Shown in pieces: positions 28,020-39,700 of a DNA stretch of 64,000 nt (positions are counted from its first letter, which is position 1; each line of letters starts with the position of its first letter). This DNA is from Moraxella porci DSM 25326 (GTDB taxonomy: Bacteria > Pseudomonadota > Gammaproteobacteria > Pseudomonadales > Moraxellaceae): NCBI RefSeq assembly GCF_002014855.1, contig NZ_MUYV01000006.1, forward strand, positions 1 through 64,000, read 5' to 3'. The position numbers and the translations under genes are program-made. Below the pieces are notes generated by a model that made no database searches, was not told the DNA's origin, and saw only the letters and a program-made list of their open reading frames with translations.

Positions 28020-29129
28020 ATGAAAGCTGTGCTAAAACAACTGCGTCAAACCCAAGCCAATCCTGCGGTGAGTGTGTTCGTAAAGACACATCGTACCCAT
28101 CCTGAAAATGAACAAGATCCGATCGCCCTAAAAAACCAACTGAAAGTCGTCGAAGATCGCGTGACTGAAGAGTACGACAAGCGTACAGCCGATGCCATCA
28201 TGGAGAAGATTACCGAGCAGACTGATGAGCTTGACCATAATTATAATCTGGATGTACTGGCGATTTTTGCCACCGAATCAGAAGCTGAAGTGCTGCGCCT
28301 GCCATTCACCGCCAAAGAGCGCGTGATCATCGGCAACAAATTTGCGACGCGTGATCTGATGCGCAATCTGTCAGAGGCGGTAAACTACTATGTCCTTGCC
28401 ATCACCAGCGAGTCAGCGCGCCTATTGGTTGGCACCAATGATGTATTGGTCAAAGAAGTGGTGGGTAGCAGTCCGCGCCAAGAGCATCATGATGAGCTGT
28501 CTTTTCCGATTACCAATACCACTTTGCCATCAGGTAGCAAGTCAGATCGCACAGGGTCATCGGATGATCATAGCTACCTAAAAGAGTTTATGAATCGTGT
28601 GGATAAGAGCCTACAGCGCATCTATAATGCATCGCCATTGCCTGTGATTTTGGTGGGTGATTCGCGCACTTTGGGCTTTTATGAGCAAGTCTGTGACAAC
28701 CCATCGGTGATTTTGGGTAAAGTGGATAATTTGGCAAACCTAAAAGATGGTAATGCTCAAGACATCATCGATGGCGTCCAAGAGCTGGTCGAAGAAAAAC
28801 GCCAAAGCCGCTATGAGACTGCCAAAGGCGATCTGGAAAAAGCGCGCAATGAGAAAATGGTGCGCACTGATCTACAGCAGATCTATCGCTCAGCTGTCGA
28901 GGGTAATGCAGTGACATTGCTTGTGCGTCAAGGCCATAGTGTGCCTGCCACCATCGATGAACAAAACGCCACGCTACTGGTCGCGGACAATGCCAGTGAT
29001 GAAGGTGTCAATGATGATGCAGTGGCAGAGATCATTGAGCTTGTGGATCATCATGGCGGCGAGGTGGTGTTCGTACCACAAGATCAGATGGATGAAAAAG
29101 AGCCGATTGCCCTGATCACCCGTTACTGA
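28020..29129 (+). CDS. Balon-like ribosome hibernation factor (baeRF3 family)
   Basis: This 369-residue protein belongs to bacterial homologues of archaeo-eukaryotic release factor aeRF1/Pelota, family 3. The member described from Psychrobacter urativorans is Balon, which enters the ribosomal A site with EF-Tu during cold or stress and allows hibernation even of translating ribosomes. A basic N-terminal segment (about 1-30) and an acidic helical region precede a middle domain (about 90-130, LPFTAKERVIIGNKFATRDL), a second eRF1-like region around 175-260 (YLKEFMNRVDKSLQRIY, VILVGDSRTLGFY) and a C-terminal domain (ELVDHHGGEVVFVPQ). The GGQ and NIKS motifs of true release factors are absent. The assignment is from family resemblance. 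Confidence 0.78.
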   Translation: MKAVLKQLRQTQANPAVSVFVKTHRTHPENEQDPIALKNQLKVVEDRVTEEYDKRTADAIMEKITEQTDELDHNYNLDVLAIFATESEAEVLRLPFTAKERVIIGNKFATRDLMRNLSEAVNYYVLAITSESARLLVGTNDVLVKEVVGSSPRQEHHDELSFPITNTTLPSGSKSDRTGSSDDHSYLKEFMNRVDKSLQRIYNASPLPVILVGDSRTLGFYEQVCDNPSVILGKVDNLANLKDGNAQDIIDGVQELVEEKRQSRYETAKGDLEKARNEKMVRTDLQQIYRSAVEGNAVTLLVRQGHSVPATIDEQNATLLVADNASDEGVNDDAVAEIIELVDHHGGEVVFVPQDQMDEKEPIALITRY

Positions 29130-29147
29130 TTCATCTTTTTATCTTGC

Positions 29148-29180
29148 AAAACACACTCCAGTTGGAGTGTGTTTTTTTTG
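29148..29180 (+). terminator. Terminator after the Balon-like gene
   Basis: AACACACTCCA pairs with TGGAGTGTGTT around a very short loop, followed by a run of T (29172-29179). It is a strong intrinsic terminator. Confidence 0.88.
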
Positions 29181-29257
29181 TGCTACCAAGAAGGCATATT
29201 TGGCATTTTCGATTGGCTCATCTTTCAAGTACGAATCAGTGTATCTTAGGCGCCACC

Positions 29258-29291
29258 AAAAAAAATGATGGCCTGTAAAACAGACCATCAT
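29258..29291 (-). terminator. Terminator after idh
   Basis: Read on the minus strand, ATGATGG pairs with CCATCAT, with an inner CTGT/ACAG pairing, and is followed by eight T. It lies 17 bp past the idh stop codon. Confidence 0.8.
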
Positions 29292-29308
29292 AATCATCCG
29301 CGATGGGA

Positions 29309-31546
<2,238 letters not shown>

Positions 31547-31866
31547 TTAATGTCGTTTGGTTGTTATCACTGAAATAAACGCGGTGTATTATGCCACATT
31601 TTCCCTGTTTTGCCTACTTATTTAGCTGTCAGCAGCATAGGATCATCACAAAAAGTTATAAAACGATACTGCAACTGATGCTGTCATCATAATGTGACTG
31701 CACAGTACACACTACAATTTACTATGTTTCAACACTAAAAACAAGCGTTTACTGAGCTTATCACCGTTGCTTTTGGTGATGATATTTTGATTGCCATTTA
31801 TTATATGAATAATGGTCAAAAACTAGACAATCTTTGATTGACTTGCGGTGTATTAGCATTATTCTA

Positions 31867-31875
31867 TGCTATAAT
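31867..31875 (+). promoter_or_regulatory. Extended -10 promoter of tsaD
   Basis: TGCTATAAT is an extended -10 element 39 bp upstream of the tsaD start. A TTGACT at 31838-31843 is too far away (26 bp) to act as its -35. The 380-bp gap from idh (31535-31914) carries both divergent promoters and no other recognised feature. Confidence 0.5.
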
Positions 31876-31914
31876 TAAAAGTTTATTTTGATGATTTTTT
31901 GAAATTGATAAGCC

Positions 31915-32949
31915 ATGAAAATTTTAGGCCTAGAAACTTCCTGTGATGAAACAGGGCTTGCCATTTATGATGACACACTAAATGACGGCAAGGGCGGCGT
32001 ACTTGCCCAAGTGCTGTATTCCCAAATTGAGCTGCACGCCACATACGGCGGTGTCGTGCCTGAGCTTGCCAGTCGTGATCATATCCGTAAGCTGACCCCT
32101 TTGTTTCATGAATTATTAAATAAAGCCAATATTGATAAATCAGACATTGATGCTGTCGCCTATACCAAAGGGCCGGGGCTGATTGGGGCGTTGATGACAG
32201 GGGCGTTATTTGGGCGGACGCTTGCCTATGGGCTTGGCGTGCCTGCCATCGGCGTGCATCATATGGAAGGGCATCTGCTGGCGCCTGTGATGACAGGTGA
32301 TGGCGTTGAGTTTCCGTTTGTATGCTTACTTGTGTCGGGCGGTCATACCATGCTTGTGCGTGCTGATGGCGTTGGACAGTACACGGTGCTGGGTGAGTCG
32401 ATCGATGATGCTGCCGGTGAGTGCTTTGATAAGGCTGCCAAGATGCTAAACCTGCCTTATCCTGGTGGCCCGAATGTCGCCAAGCTTGCCGAAATGGGTA
32501 ATCGCCATGCGTACGAACTACCACGCCCGATGCTACATAAGGGCTTGGATTTTTCGTTCAGTGGTATGAAAACAGCGGTACACAATCTCATCAAAGACAC
32601 GCCCAATGCTGACAGCGACCCTGTGGTGCGGGCTGATATCGCAGCAAGCTTTGAGTATGCGGTGGTTGATACATTGGTCAAAAAATGCGTCAAAGCACTC
32701 AAAGAAACTAATCTTAAACGACTGGTCATCGCAGGTGGCGTGTCCGCCAATCGCTCACTTCGACAAAGCCTAGAACATGAACTGAACAAAATCAATGCCG
32801 TCGTGCACTATGCGCCACCTGAGCTGTGTACCGACAATGGTGCAATGATCGCCTATGCTGGCTACTGTCGCCTAAAGGCAGGGCAGTCCGATGGCTTGTC
32901 AGTGGCGTGCGTCCCACGATGGGATATGCAAAGCCTAAAAATCGCTTAA
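31915..32949 (+). CDS. tsaD: tRNA N6-adenosine threonylcarbamoyltransferase TsaD
   Basis: TsaD transfers the threonylcarbamoyl group to A37 of ANN-decoding tRNAs with TsaB and TsaE. The 344-residue ASKHA-fold protein shows the N-terminal [16 protein letters not shown], the metal-binding [10 protein letters not shown] near residue 112, [10 protein letters not shown] near 138, [16 protein letters not shown] near 161 and [14 protein letters not shown] near 268. It begins a run of plus-strand genes leading into the cob cluster. TcdA, which acts on the same tRNA modification, is at 20.3 kb. Confidence 0.97.
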   Translation: MKILGLETSCDETGLAIYDDTLNDGKGGVLAQVLYSQIELHATYGGVVPELASRDHIRKLTPLFHELLNKANIDKSDIDAVAYTKGPGLIGALMTGALFGRTLAYGLGVPAIGVHHMEGHLLAPVMTGDGVEFPFVCLLVSGGHTMLVRADGVGQYTVLGESIDDAAGECFDKAAKMLNLPYPGGPNVAKLAEMGNRHAYELPRPMLHKGLDFSFSGMKTAVHNLIKDTPNADSDPVVRADIAASFEYAVVDTLVKKCVKALKETNLKRLVIAGGVSANRSLRQSLEHELNKINAVVHYAPPELCTDNGAMIAYAGYCRLKAGQSDGLSVACVPRWDMQSLKIA

Positions 32950-32986
32950 TTGTCATCATTGTTCAATAAATTTACATAATCAGTTC

Positions 32987-33598
32987 ATGACCGCACCTAT
33001 CACTGTCTTACCATTCACCACAGCTGATTATCCAGAATGGCATAAAGGTCGGCAGCGTTATGGCGTGTGGTATATCCCGATTGATGATGCTGTAGTGGCT
33101 GAGTATTGCTGTCAGCTTCGAGGTGAGCTTCACGAATTATTGGCAGATGATTATCGCCGTCAGTGGCATATTACCCTGTTTGTCAATGGCTTTTATGTGG
33201 ATGACTGCCAGTATGATGATGACTTTGATAATGATATTTTATCCAAGCAAATCAATGCGTTGGAACAATTATCATTATCCAATTTTCATCTGACGACACA
33301 GGCTTTAGGCAGTTTTATCAATTGTGTGTATTTGGGCATTGCACCGCATCTTGAGTTGGTACGCATTCGCCAACATCTTAGCAGTCAGCATCAGGAAATC
33401 GCACCACTAGCCTATACGCCGCACATCACCTTGGGACTGTATCGACAAGCATTTGATTATGACGGTGTGATAAATCGCTTGATGAGTGTGACAACAAGAT
33501 CCCTATGCCTACCTGTCAATCGGCTGATTTTTGCGACTTTTGATGCCAATGATTTACAAGGTAAACTGTACAATCAGCATGAAATCACATTAAAATAA
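32987..33598 (+). CDS. 2H phosphoesterase / 2'-5' RNA ligase-like protein
   Basis: This 203-residue protein has two HxT motifs (WHITLFVNG near residue 61 and PHITLGLYR near 145), the signature of the 2H phosphoesterase superfamily that includes bacterial 2'-5' RNA ligases and cyclic phosphodiesterases. Substrate is unknown. It lies 37 bp after tsaD and 12 bp before cobU on the same strand, so it may be transcribed with either. Confidence 0.8.
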   Translation: MTAPITVLPFTTADYPEWHKGRQRYGVWYIPIDDAVVAEYCCQLRGELHELLADDYRRQWHITLFVNGFYVDDCQYDDDFDNDILSKQINALEQLSLSNFHLTTQALGSFINCVYLGIAPHLELVRIRQHLSSQHQEIAPLAYTPHITLGLYRQAFDYDGVINRLMSVTTRSLCLPVNRLIFATFDANDLQGKLYNQHEITLK

Positions 33599-33610
33599 AA
33601 AGGATGTCGC

Positions 33611-34129
33611 ATGATTTATTTTATCCTAGGTGGAGCAAGGTCGGGCAAATCTCGTCAAGCCGAACAGCTTGCCAAAGATTATGAACAACAAGGCAAACGC
33701 ATCATCTATGTGGCGACTGCAGGGCGTTTTGATGATGAAATGGTCAAGCGTATCGAGCATCATCAACAGAGCAGACCAACGCATTGGCAAACGATAGAAG
33801 AGCAATATGATTTAGCCAAAATTTTTACTCAATATAACGATGAGCAAAGCGTGATTTTGGTGGATTGTTTAACGCTATGGCTGTCAAATTTATTATGCCA
33901 AGAAGATGGGCAATTTCAAACCTATAAAAATGAATTTTTAAATGAGCTTCAAACCAGCAACGCCACCGTGATTTTGGTGAGTAATGAAACAGGACTTGGC
34001 GTTGTGCCGATGGGTGAGCTGACACGACGATTTGTGGATGAAAGCGGCTTTTTGCACCAAACCATCGCTCAAATGGCACAAAGGGTAGTATTTTGTGTGG
34101 CGGGGTTGCCGATGATGTTAAAGGAATAA
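33611..34129 (+). CDS. cobU: Adenosylcobinamide kinase / guanylyltransferase CobU
   Basis: CobU phosphorylates adenosylcobinamide and then guanylylates it to GDP-cobinamide, a step of the lower-ligand assembly pathway used in corrinoid salvage. The 172-residue protein has P-loop GGARSGKSRQAE at residue 7, the active-site His region IEHHQQSRPTHW near 49 and VDCLTLWLSNLLC near 84, and ends with the family GLGVVPMGELTRRFVDESG region. The rest of the cob genes resumes at 47731, after a 13.6-kb block of defence genes. No cobalamin riboswitch was recognised upstream. Confidence 0.93.
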   Translation: MIYFILGGARSGKSRQAEQLAKDYEQQGKRIIYVATAGRFDDEMVKRIEHHQQSRPTHWQTIEEQYDLAKIFTQYNDEQSVILVDCLTLWLSNLLCQEDGQFQTYKNEFLNELQTSNATVILVSNETGLGVVPMGELTRRFVDESGFLHQTIAQMAQRVVFCVAGLPMMLKE

Positions 34130-34394
34130 TGGATGTTTATGGTGATGGTCAGAATATTCCTGACAAAATCTTTTATCAACCATGAAATTATAAATAAAAT
34201 ATCATGTGTATGAAATTTTATTGTATAAAAATACTTGTATTTTTCTGTTAGGCACTTTATAATACACTCAAATCAGACAAATGGTCAGATTTTTTTTGGA
34301 AGTTGCCAAGAAATATCACAAATATGAAATTATAGATTATGATAATGATACAAAAATAGATGAATGTATCTTTGTCATTCTGGTAGGAGGTAAT

Positions 34395-34568
34395 ATGATG
34401 TATGCTACGAGACATTTTAATCAACGCCAATCACAGCGTGGCATTGGCAAAGAAATGGTGGAGATTGTAATGGCATTTGGTGAAATTAAGGGTGATAAAT
34501 TATTCCTAAATAAGAAGTTGTGTCAAAAGCATATCCAGCTTCTTGAGAAGGATTTAAGCCGTACATAA
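34395..34568 (+). pseudogene. N-terminal half of a DUF4258 protein
   Basis: Fifty-seven residues from a well-placed start (TAGGAGG just upstream) give RHFNQRQSQRGI, a GEIKGDKLFLNK stretch and an EKDL end, the N-terminal half of DUF4258 proteins. These are about 85-90 residues long and related to RelE-like folds. The usual C-terminal part (DKGG, then a YN...Y motif) is missing, but it appears in the next reading frame at 34598-34798. The gene is therefore probably split or recombined. An open frame upstream to 34281 looks non-coding. Confidence 0.55.
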
Positions 34569-34597
34569 TAGCCATTTATCGAAGTAGGAGAGGGGCC

Positions 34598-34798
34598 ATG
34601 TGTTCATACACAATCAATGAAAAAATTATCAAAGGCATTGAGTTATCTGCACAAGAGGTGCGACACGCCATCAAAATTTTGCGTAAAATTATGGATAAAG
34701 GCGGTGTTGTTGTCATTTGTGAAAATGATGCGATGGTAACTTGCTATAACTATAACAGTTATAGTAAAAAGCTAGCGCACAAATGCCGTAAGCATTGA
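34598..34798 (+). CDS. Small protein with DUF4258-like C-terminal half
   Basis: This 66-residue reading frame has its own ribosome site (GGAGAGG). Its second half, LRKIMDKGGVVVICENDAMV then YNYNSY, matches the C-terminal half of DUF4258 proteins, while its first 30 residues (INEKIIKGIELSAQEV) do not match the usual N-terminal half. It could be a second gene, or the displaced end of the preceding truncated one after about 100 bp of inserted or rearranged DNA. Confidence 0.45.
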   Translation: MCSYTINEKIIKGIELSAQEVRHAIKILRKIMDKGGVVVICENDAMVTCYNYNSYSKKLAHKCRKH

Positions 34799-34836
34799 TG
34801 TATCAAGAGAAGTTTTAATTTATCACTAGAGGTTTT

Positions 34837-36585
34837 ATGAAAACTTTAGCAACTATTCACTCAATAAAACAGGCTGCAAAAACCACTCAAGATACTGTCA
34901 TGACAGTGTATCGCAGCTTGGACCAGTTGCGAGGCGTAGGCACTATGGATGAAGTGCTTGCAAAAGTAATTCTACTGGCCAGTCTTCATCAGTCGGGCAA
35001 AATTTCGGCCGATCAGCCATCGATTCTGCGGCAAGTTCAAGCGCTCAATGATGCGGCGCTCGATGCGATCTTTGAACGAGATACGATTCTGGTACATACT
35101 GATGAGCAGATGGTTAAAGAGGTGATAATGCAGCTGAGTGCAATATCATTTGATACGCAAACGCTGTCTTTTCTATTAACTTTATGCTTATCCGATCGCA
35201 GATCGGGGCACGCAGTCTATCAAGATTCCGTGATGCGGCTGTTCAATGCGTTGATGGATGTCAAGAAAGGGCAATCGGTGTATGTTTCATCACCGGCAAG
35301 CTTGCCATTATTGCCTTATTTGGCGCAAACTAGCAATGTAACCTATGAGAGTATGCAGCTTGGTGTCATTGATCGCATTGCTCTATATCTGCTGAGTGAT
35401 CAGGTGCTATGGCGCATGTCCGATTTGGTTGCCGAACCAGTTGTGCCAAAAAAACAAGTGGATTATGCCGTCAGCATCCCGCCATTTGGCGTGCGTTTTA
35501 TGCACAATGGTGGTGAAACCGGTATTGATGGTAAAGGTTTTATCACTCGTAGCTATGATGTGGCGATGGCGTGGCAAATGTTGCATCTTGCCAAGGAGCA
35601 GGCGTGTGTTAGTATTGCAGCGGGCCATTTGAGTTCAACTATCGAACGAGGTTTTCGCAAACATTTGATAGATAACGGGTTCTTAAGAGCTGTGATTTAT
35701 ATGCCACAAGGTGCGGTGTTGAATAGTGGTGCTACCACTGCTTTATTAATTATTGACCCAAAGGGTGGGCATGATCGGGTGCGACTGGTGGAGCTTGAAA
35801 AGACTGATTTTGTAACAAAACACGGTCGGGATATTCAAATATTGGATATGGGTTCATTAGTTGAACATATCTGGGATGATGCTGAACATGCAGGTATGGT
35901 GAGTGTAGCCAATGAACGCTTGGCAAAAGATGACTATGTGCTCTCGCAAGCCAAATATGTTCTATCACCAACAGGCAAGGCGCTGGGTGAGCTTTTGGAA
36001 AATCGCCAAACATTACCGCTGAATAAGCTTGTAAATTTCCAGCGCGGATTGCCAAATGCTTCAAAAGAAGGCAATGCCACGATCTATGAAATAGGCGCAA
36101 ATGATATTACTGAGACCGTACTGCATTCAGTGTGTCGTACTCGTGAAGTGGATCATCAAGTTGTCGATGATAACTATGATAATTTTGTGCAGCCAAATGA
36201 TATCGTGTTGATTCACAAAGGTGGCGTGGGCAAGATTTGTTTTATTGGTGATAATGCGCCAAAGGCGGGCGAAGACGGTTGGGTGGCGGGCTTGGCAGCT
36301 CTGACGCTTCGACCAAAAAAAGATGCGCTAATCAGTCCAAAGGCACTGTATATGTATCTGCAATCACAAGCAGGACAAGAAGCGCTGTCGCAAATTGTAG
36401 TGGGTTCGGCGCTGGGTACGATACCGCTCAAAGAACTGCGTCAGCTACCAGTCATTATCCCAAGTAAGGATGAATTAGCGCAAATCGAGCGTGCGTTCGA
36501 CCAGATTTGTGATCAAGAACAGGTATTGAGAGAGTTGACCCAAGAAATTTGGACGGCTCGACAGCAATTTTGGGCGCTTATTTAG
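34837..36585 (+). CDS. Degenerate N6-methylase domain fused to type I specificity domain
   Basis: This 582-residue protein follows the layout of a type I methyltransferase HsdM (about residues 80-370) joined to one target-recognition domain with a helical spacer like HsdS (about 390-580). Where HsdM has the SAM-binding DPxxGxGG motif it reads VYVSSPASLP near residue 150. Where it has the catalytic NPPF it has SIPPFG near 215. Later HsdM-like stretches remain (FRKHLIDNGFLRAVIYMPQG, SGATTALLII). It is thus probably a non-catalytic DNA-recognition subunit. It sits 251 bp or less before the helicase operon on the same strand. No restriction subunit of type I (HsdR) is present, so the helicase next door may be its partner. 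Confidence 0.7.
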   Translation: MKTLATIHSIKQAAKTTQDTVMTVYRSLDQLRGVGTMDEVLAKVILLASLHQSGKISADQPSILRQVQALNDAALDAIFERDTILVHTDEQMVKEVIMQLSAISFDTQTLSFLLTLCLSDRRSGHAVYQDSVMRLFNALMDVKKGQSVYVSSPASLPLLPYLAQTSNVTYESMQLGVIDRIALYLLSDQVLWRMSDLVAEPVVPKKQVDYAVSIPPFGVRFMHNGGETGIDGKGFITRSYDVAMAWQMLHLAKEQACVSIAAGHLSSTIERGFRKHLIDNGFLRAVIYMPQGAVLNSGATTALLIIDPKGGHDRVRLVELEKTDFVTKHGRDIQILDMGSLVEHIWDDAEHAGMVSVANERLAKDDYVLSQAKYVLSPTGKALGELLENRQTLPLNKLVNFQRGLPNASKEGNATIYEIGANDITETVLHSVCRTREVDHQVVDDNYDNFVQPNDIVLIHKGGVGKICFIGDNAPKAGEDGWVAGLAALTLRPKKDALISPKALYMYLQSQAGQEALSQIVVGSALGTIPLKELRQLPVIIPSKDELAQIERAFDQICDQEQVLRELTQEIWTARQQFWALI

Positions 36586-36746
36586 TTATTACTCAGCTTA
36601 ACACATGATGAAAGGGCAGGTATTTTGTTGTGTGTTAGGCCGATCAACCAATTTTGTTGAAAAATCGAGAGTGTGGTAAGATAGTGTAAATAGTTCATTT
36701 GGCAAATGCGGGTTGCTAATTTTATCATAGCTACGGATTGATTAAC

Positions 36747-39700
36747 ATGAAAATGATTGATAACAAAACAACATTGCTTGCGACCGATTTGCAAGAGCAA
36801 ATCGGTTCAGGTGATTGCATTAAAATTAGCGCCTCATATTTTTCTATTTATGCTTATGATACTCTTAAAGAATCACTAAAAGATATTCAGCAGCTGCAAT
36901 TTATTTTTACTAAGCCAACCTTTGTTGTGGATCAAGTCACCGAACAAAACAAAAAGGCGGAGCGAGAGTTTTTTATACCAAAGCCAAATGCAGCATCTAA
37001 TATCTACGGCGCAGAATTTGAAATTCGCCTAAAAAACAAACTCACCCAAAAAGCCATCGCTAAAGAATGTGCCGATTGGATTCGCCAAAAGGCAGTCTTT
37101 CAAACTAATACCACGGACAATACTTTTGAGCAAAGTATCATCATTCAAACCGGTCAATCTCAAGAGTCTAAATCTGCTTATTTCCCAATTTATGATTTTG
37201 GGCTAGTGGGTCTTGGACTGGAGCGCGGAAAAACCGAGTCTAATACGGTATATCGGATTGATCGTGAAGCGGCCAGTCATCATCTAAACGTCTTTGATCA
37301 GATTTGGCATGATAAAAGCAAGACTCGAGATATTACCGATGAGCTGATTGCTCACATTGAAGCCGTCTATAAAGAAAACGCCCCAGAGCGGATCTATTTT
37401 TTGATATTGTATCATGTATTTAAGGATTTTTTATCAAATATTAATGAAGATGATCTGCCTAATGACCGCACGGGCTATCAAAACTCCAAGATATGGCAGG
37501 CGCTATATCAATTCCAAAAAGATGCAGCGGTGGGTCTGATTAATAAACTTGAGCGATATAACGGCTGTATTTTGGCTGATAGTGTTGGATTGGGCAAAAC
37601 CTATACGGCGCTTGCTGTCATAAAATATTACGAGCTTCGCAACAAGAGCGTTTTGGTACTTTGTCCCAAAAAGCTTGGAGCAAACTGGACAAACTACAAT
37701 ACCAATGTCATTACCAATCCTTTTAGTCAAGATCGTTTTAATTATGATGTGATTTATCATACAGACCTGTCTCGCAAGCGAGGCGAAACCAATGGCATGG
37801 ACTTGTCAAAAATTAACTGGGGAAATTATGACTTGGTAGTGATTGATGAGTCACACAATTTTCGCAATCGTGAAAGCTTTAAGGATAAAGACACTCGTTA
37901 TGACAAGCTAATGAATCAGGTGATTCGCTCAGGGGTCAAGACTAAGGTGCTGATGCTCTCAGCGACACCGGTAAATAACCGCTTTAATGATCTTAAAAAT
38001 CAGTTGGCCCTGGCTTATGAGGGCGATAGTGAGCTTTTGCAATCCAAGCTAGATGTTCGTCGTGATATCGATACTATTTTTGCACAAGCCCAAAAAAGCT
38101 TTAATGAATGGGCGAGACTTGAGCCAAGTGAACGTACGACTCAGGCTATCTTGGGGCGATTGGACTTTGATTTTTTCAAGCTATTGGACAGTGTAACGAT
38201 CGCTCGTTCTCGTAAGCATATCCAGCGGTTTTATGACACCAAAGACATTGGTTCATTTCCCCAAAGGTTGCCACCGATTTCAGTGCGATCTGCTTTGTCT
38301 AATACGAAGTCTATTGCATTGAATGATTTGTACAGTCGTTTGTCTATGATTAAAATGTCGGTCTATGCGCCGGTGAACTATATTTTTCCAAGTCATCTTG
38401 ATAAATATGAGGCCATGTTTGAATCTGGCGAGGGGCAGGCACGCAATTTTCGCCAAAAAGATCGTGAAAAAAGTTTGCAACGGCTGATGATTATCAACTT
38501 GCTAAAGCGACTGGAAAGTTCTGTGCATGCTTTTGGCTTGACTTTGCAGACTTTGGCACAGAAGCTGTCTGATACTCTCTATAAAATTGAGAGATTTTTA
38601 AATAATCATGATGACAAAATATTAATGATTGATGTGGGCTTGGGTTATGAAGATGATGAAGATAGCATCAGCATGGGCGGCTTTGATGGTGAAAAAGTAA
38701 AGATATTGCTTGAGGACATGGATTTATTGCAGTGGCAACGGGATCTGAGTGAAGACCTGCTGATGATTCAAGAACTCCAAGAGATGGTTCGTGCCATTAC
38801 GCCCGAAGATGATGCCAAATTACAAAGAATCATTACTCAAATTCATCATAAAATACAAAACCCTATTAATGAAGGCAATAAAAAAGTCATCATCTTTACT
38901 GCCTTTGCAGATACGGCAGACTATTTATATGATCAGCTTGCGCCAGTGTTTTTGGAGCAGTACGGTATCCATACCGCCAAAATTACGGGCACGCAGGATA
39001 TTAGCACCATCAAGACCGCTCAAGGCAGTCGCCATGGTTATGATATGCAGGGATTATTAACTTTATTCGCTCCCAAGGCCAAGCAAAAAGATCGGGTTTT
39101 TCCGGAGGAAACCAGGCAAATTGATATTTTGATTGCGACAGATTGTATTTCTGAGGGTCAGAATCTACAAGATTGTGACTATCTGATCAATTACGACATT
39201 CACTGGAATCCTGTACGCATCATTCAGCGGTTTGGGCGAATTGATCGCATTGGCTCAACCAATCGCCAAATCCAATTGGTAAACTACTGGCCGGATATTG
39301 ATCTGGATGACTATATCAGGCTAAAAGAGCGAGTTGAGAATCGTATGGTCATCGTTGATGTTACTAGCACTGGTGATGACAATGTGCTGAGTGCCAAGGC
39401 GAATGACATCGCCTATCGCCAAGAACAACTCAAAAAACTACAAACTGAAGTGCTGGATCTGGAAGATGCCAGCACAGGCGTATGTATTACCGATTTGGGG
39501 TTGAATGATTTTCGTCAGGATCTGATGGCTTATTTGCAAGCACATCCTGATCTGCCATATCTACCACTGGGTCTGCATGCTGTCGTACCTGAGAATAGCG
39601 ACATGGGATTACATCGTGGGGTGATTTTTGCACTCAAGGCGCGCCATGCCAAGCCAGATGAGCGTTATGCAGGGCAAAATCATCTTTATCCTTATTATCT

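Noticed and set aside
32950..33610. Cobalamin riboswitch before cobU
   Set aside because: The gaps around the 2H phosphoesterase gene and cobU are too short and show no B12-box-like sequence.
34281..34394. N-terminal extension of the first DUF4258 frame
   Set aside because: A good ribosome site lies before 34395 and the extension does not look like DUF4258.
36747..37500. PLD nuclease active site (HxKx4D) in the helicase N-terminus
   Set aside because: Only one match exists and it is not followed by the usual Gly-Ser/Asn context, so it may be chance.
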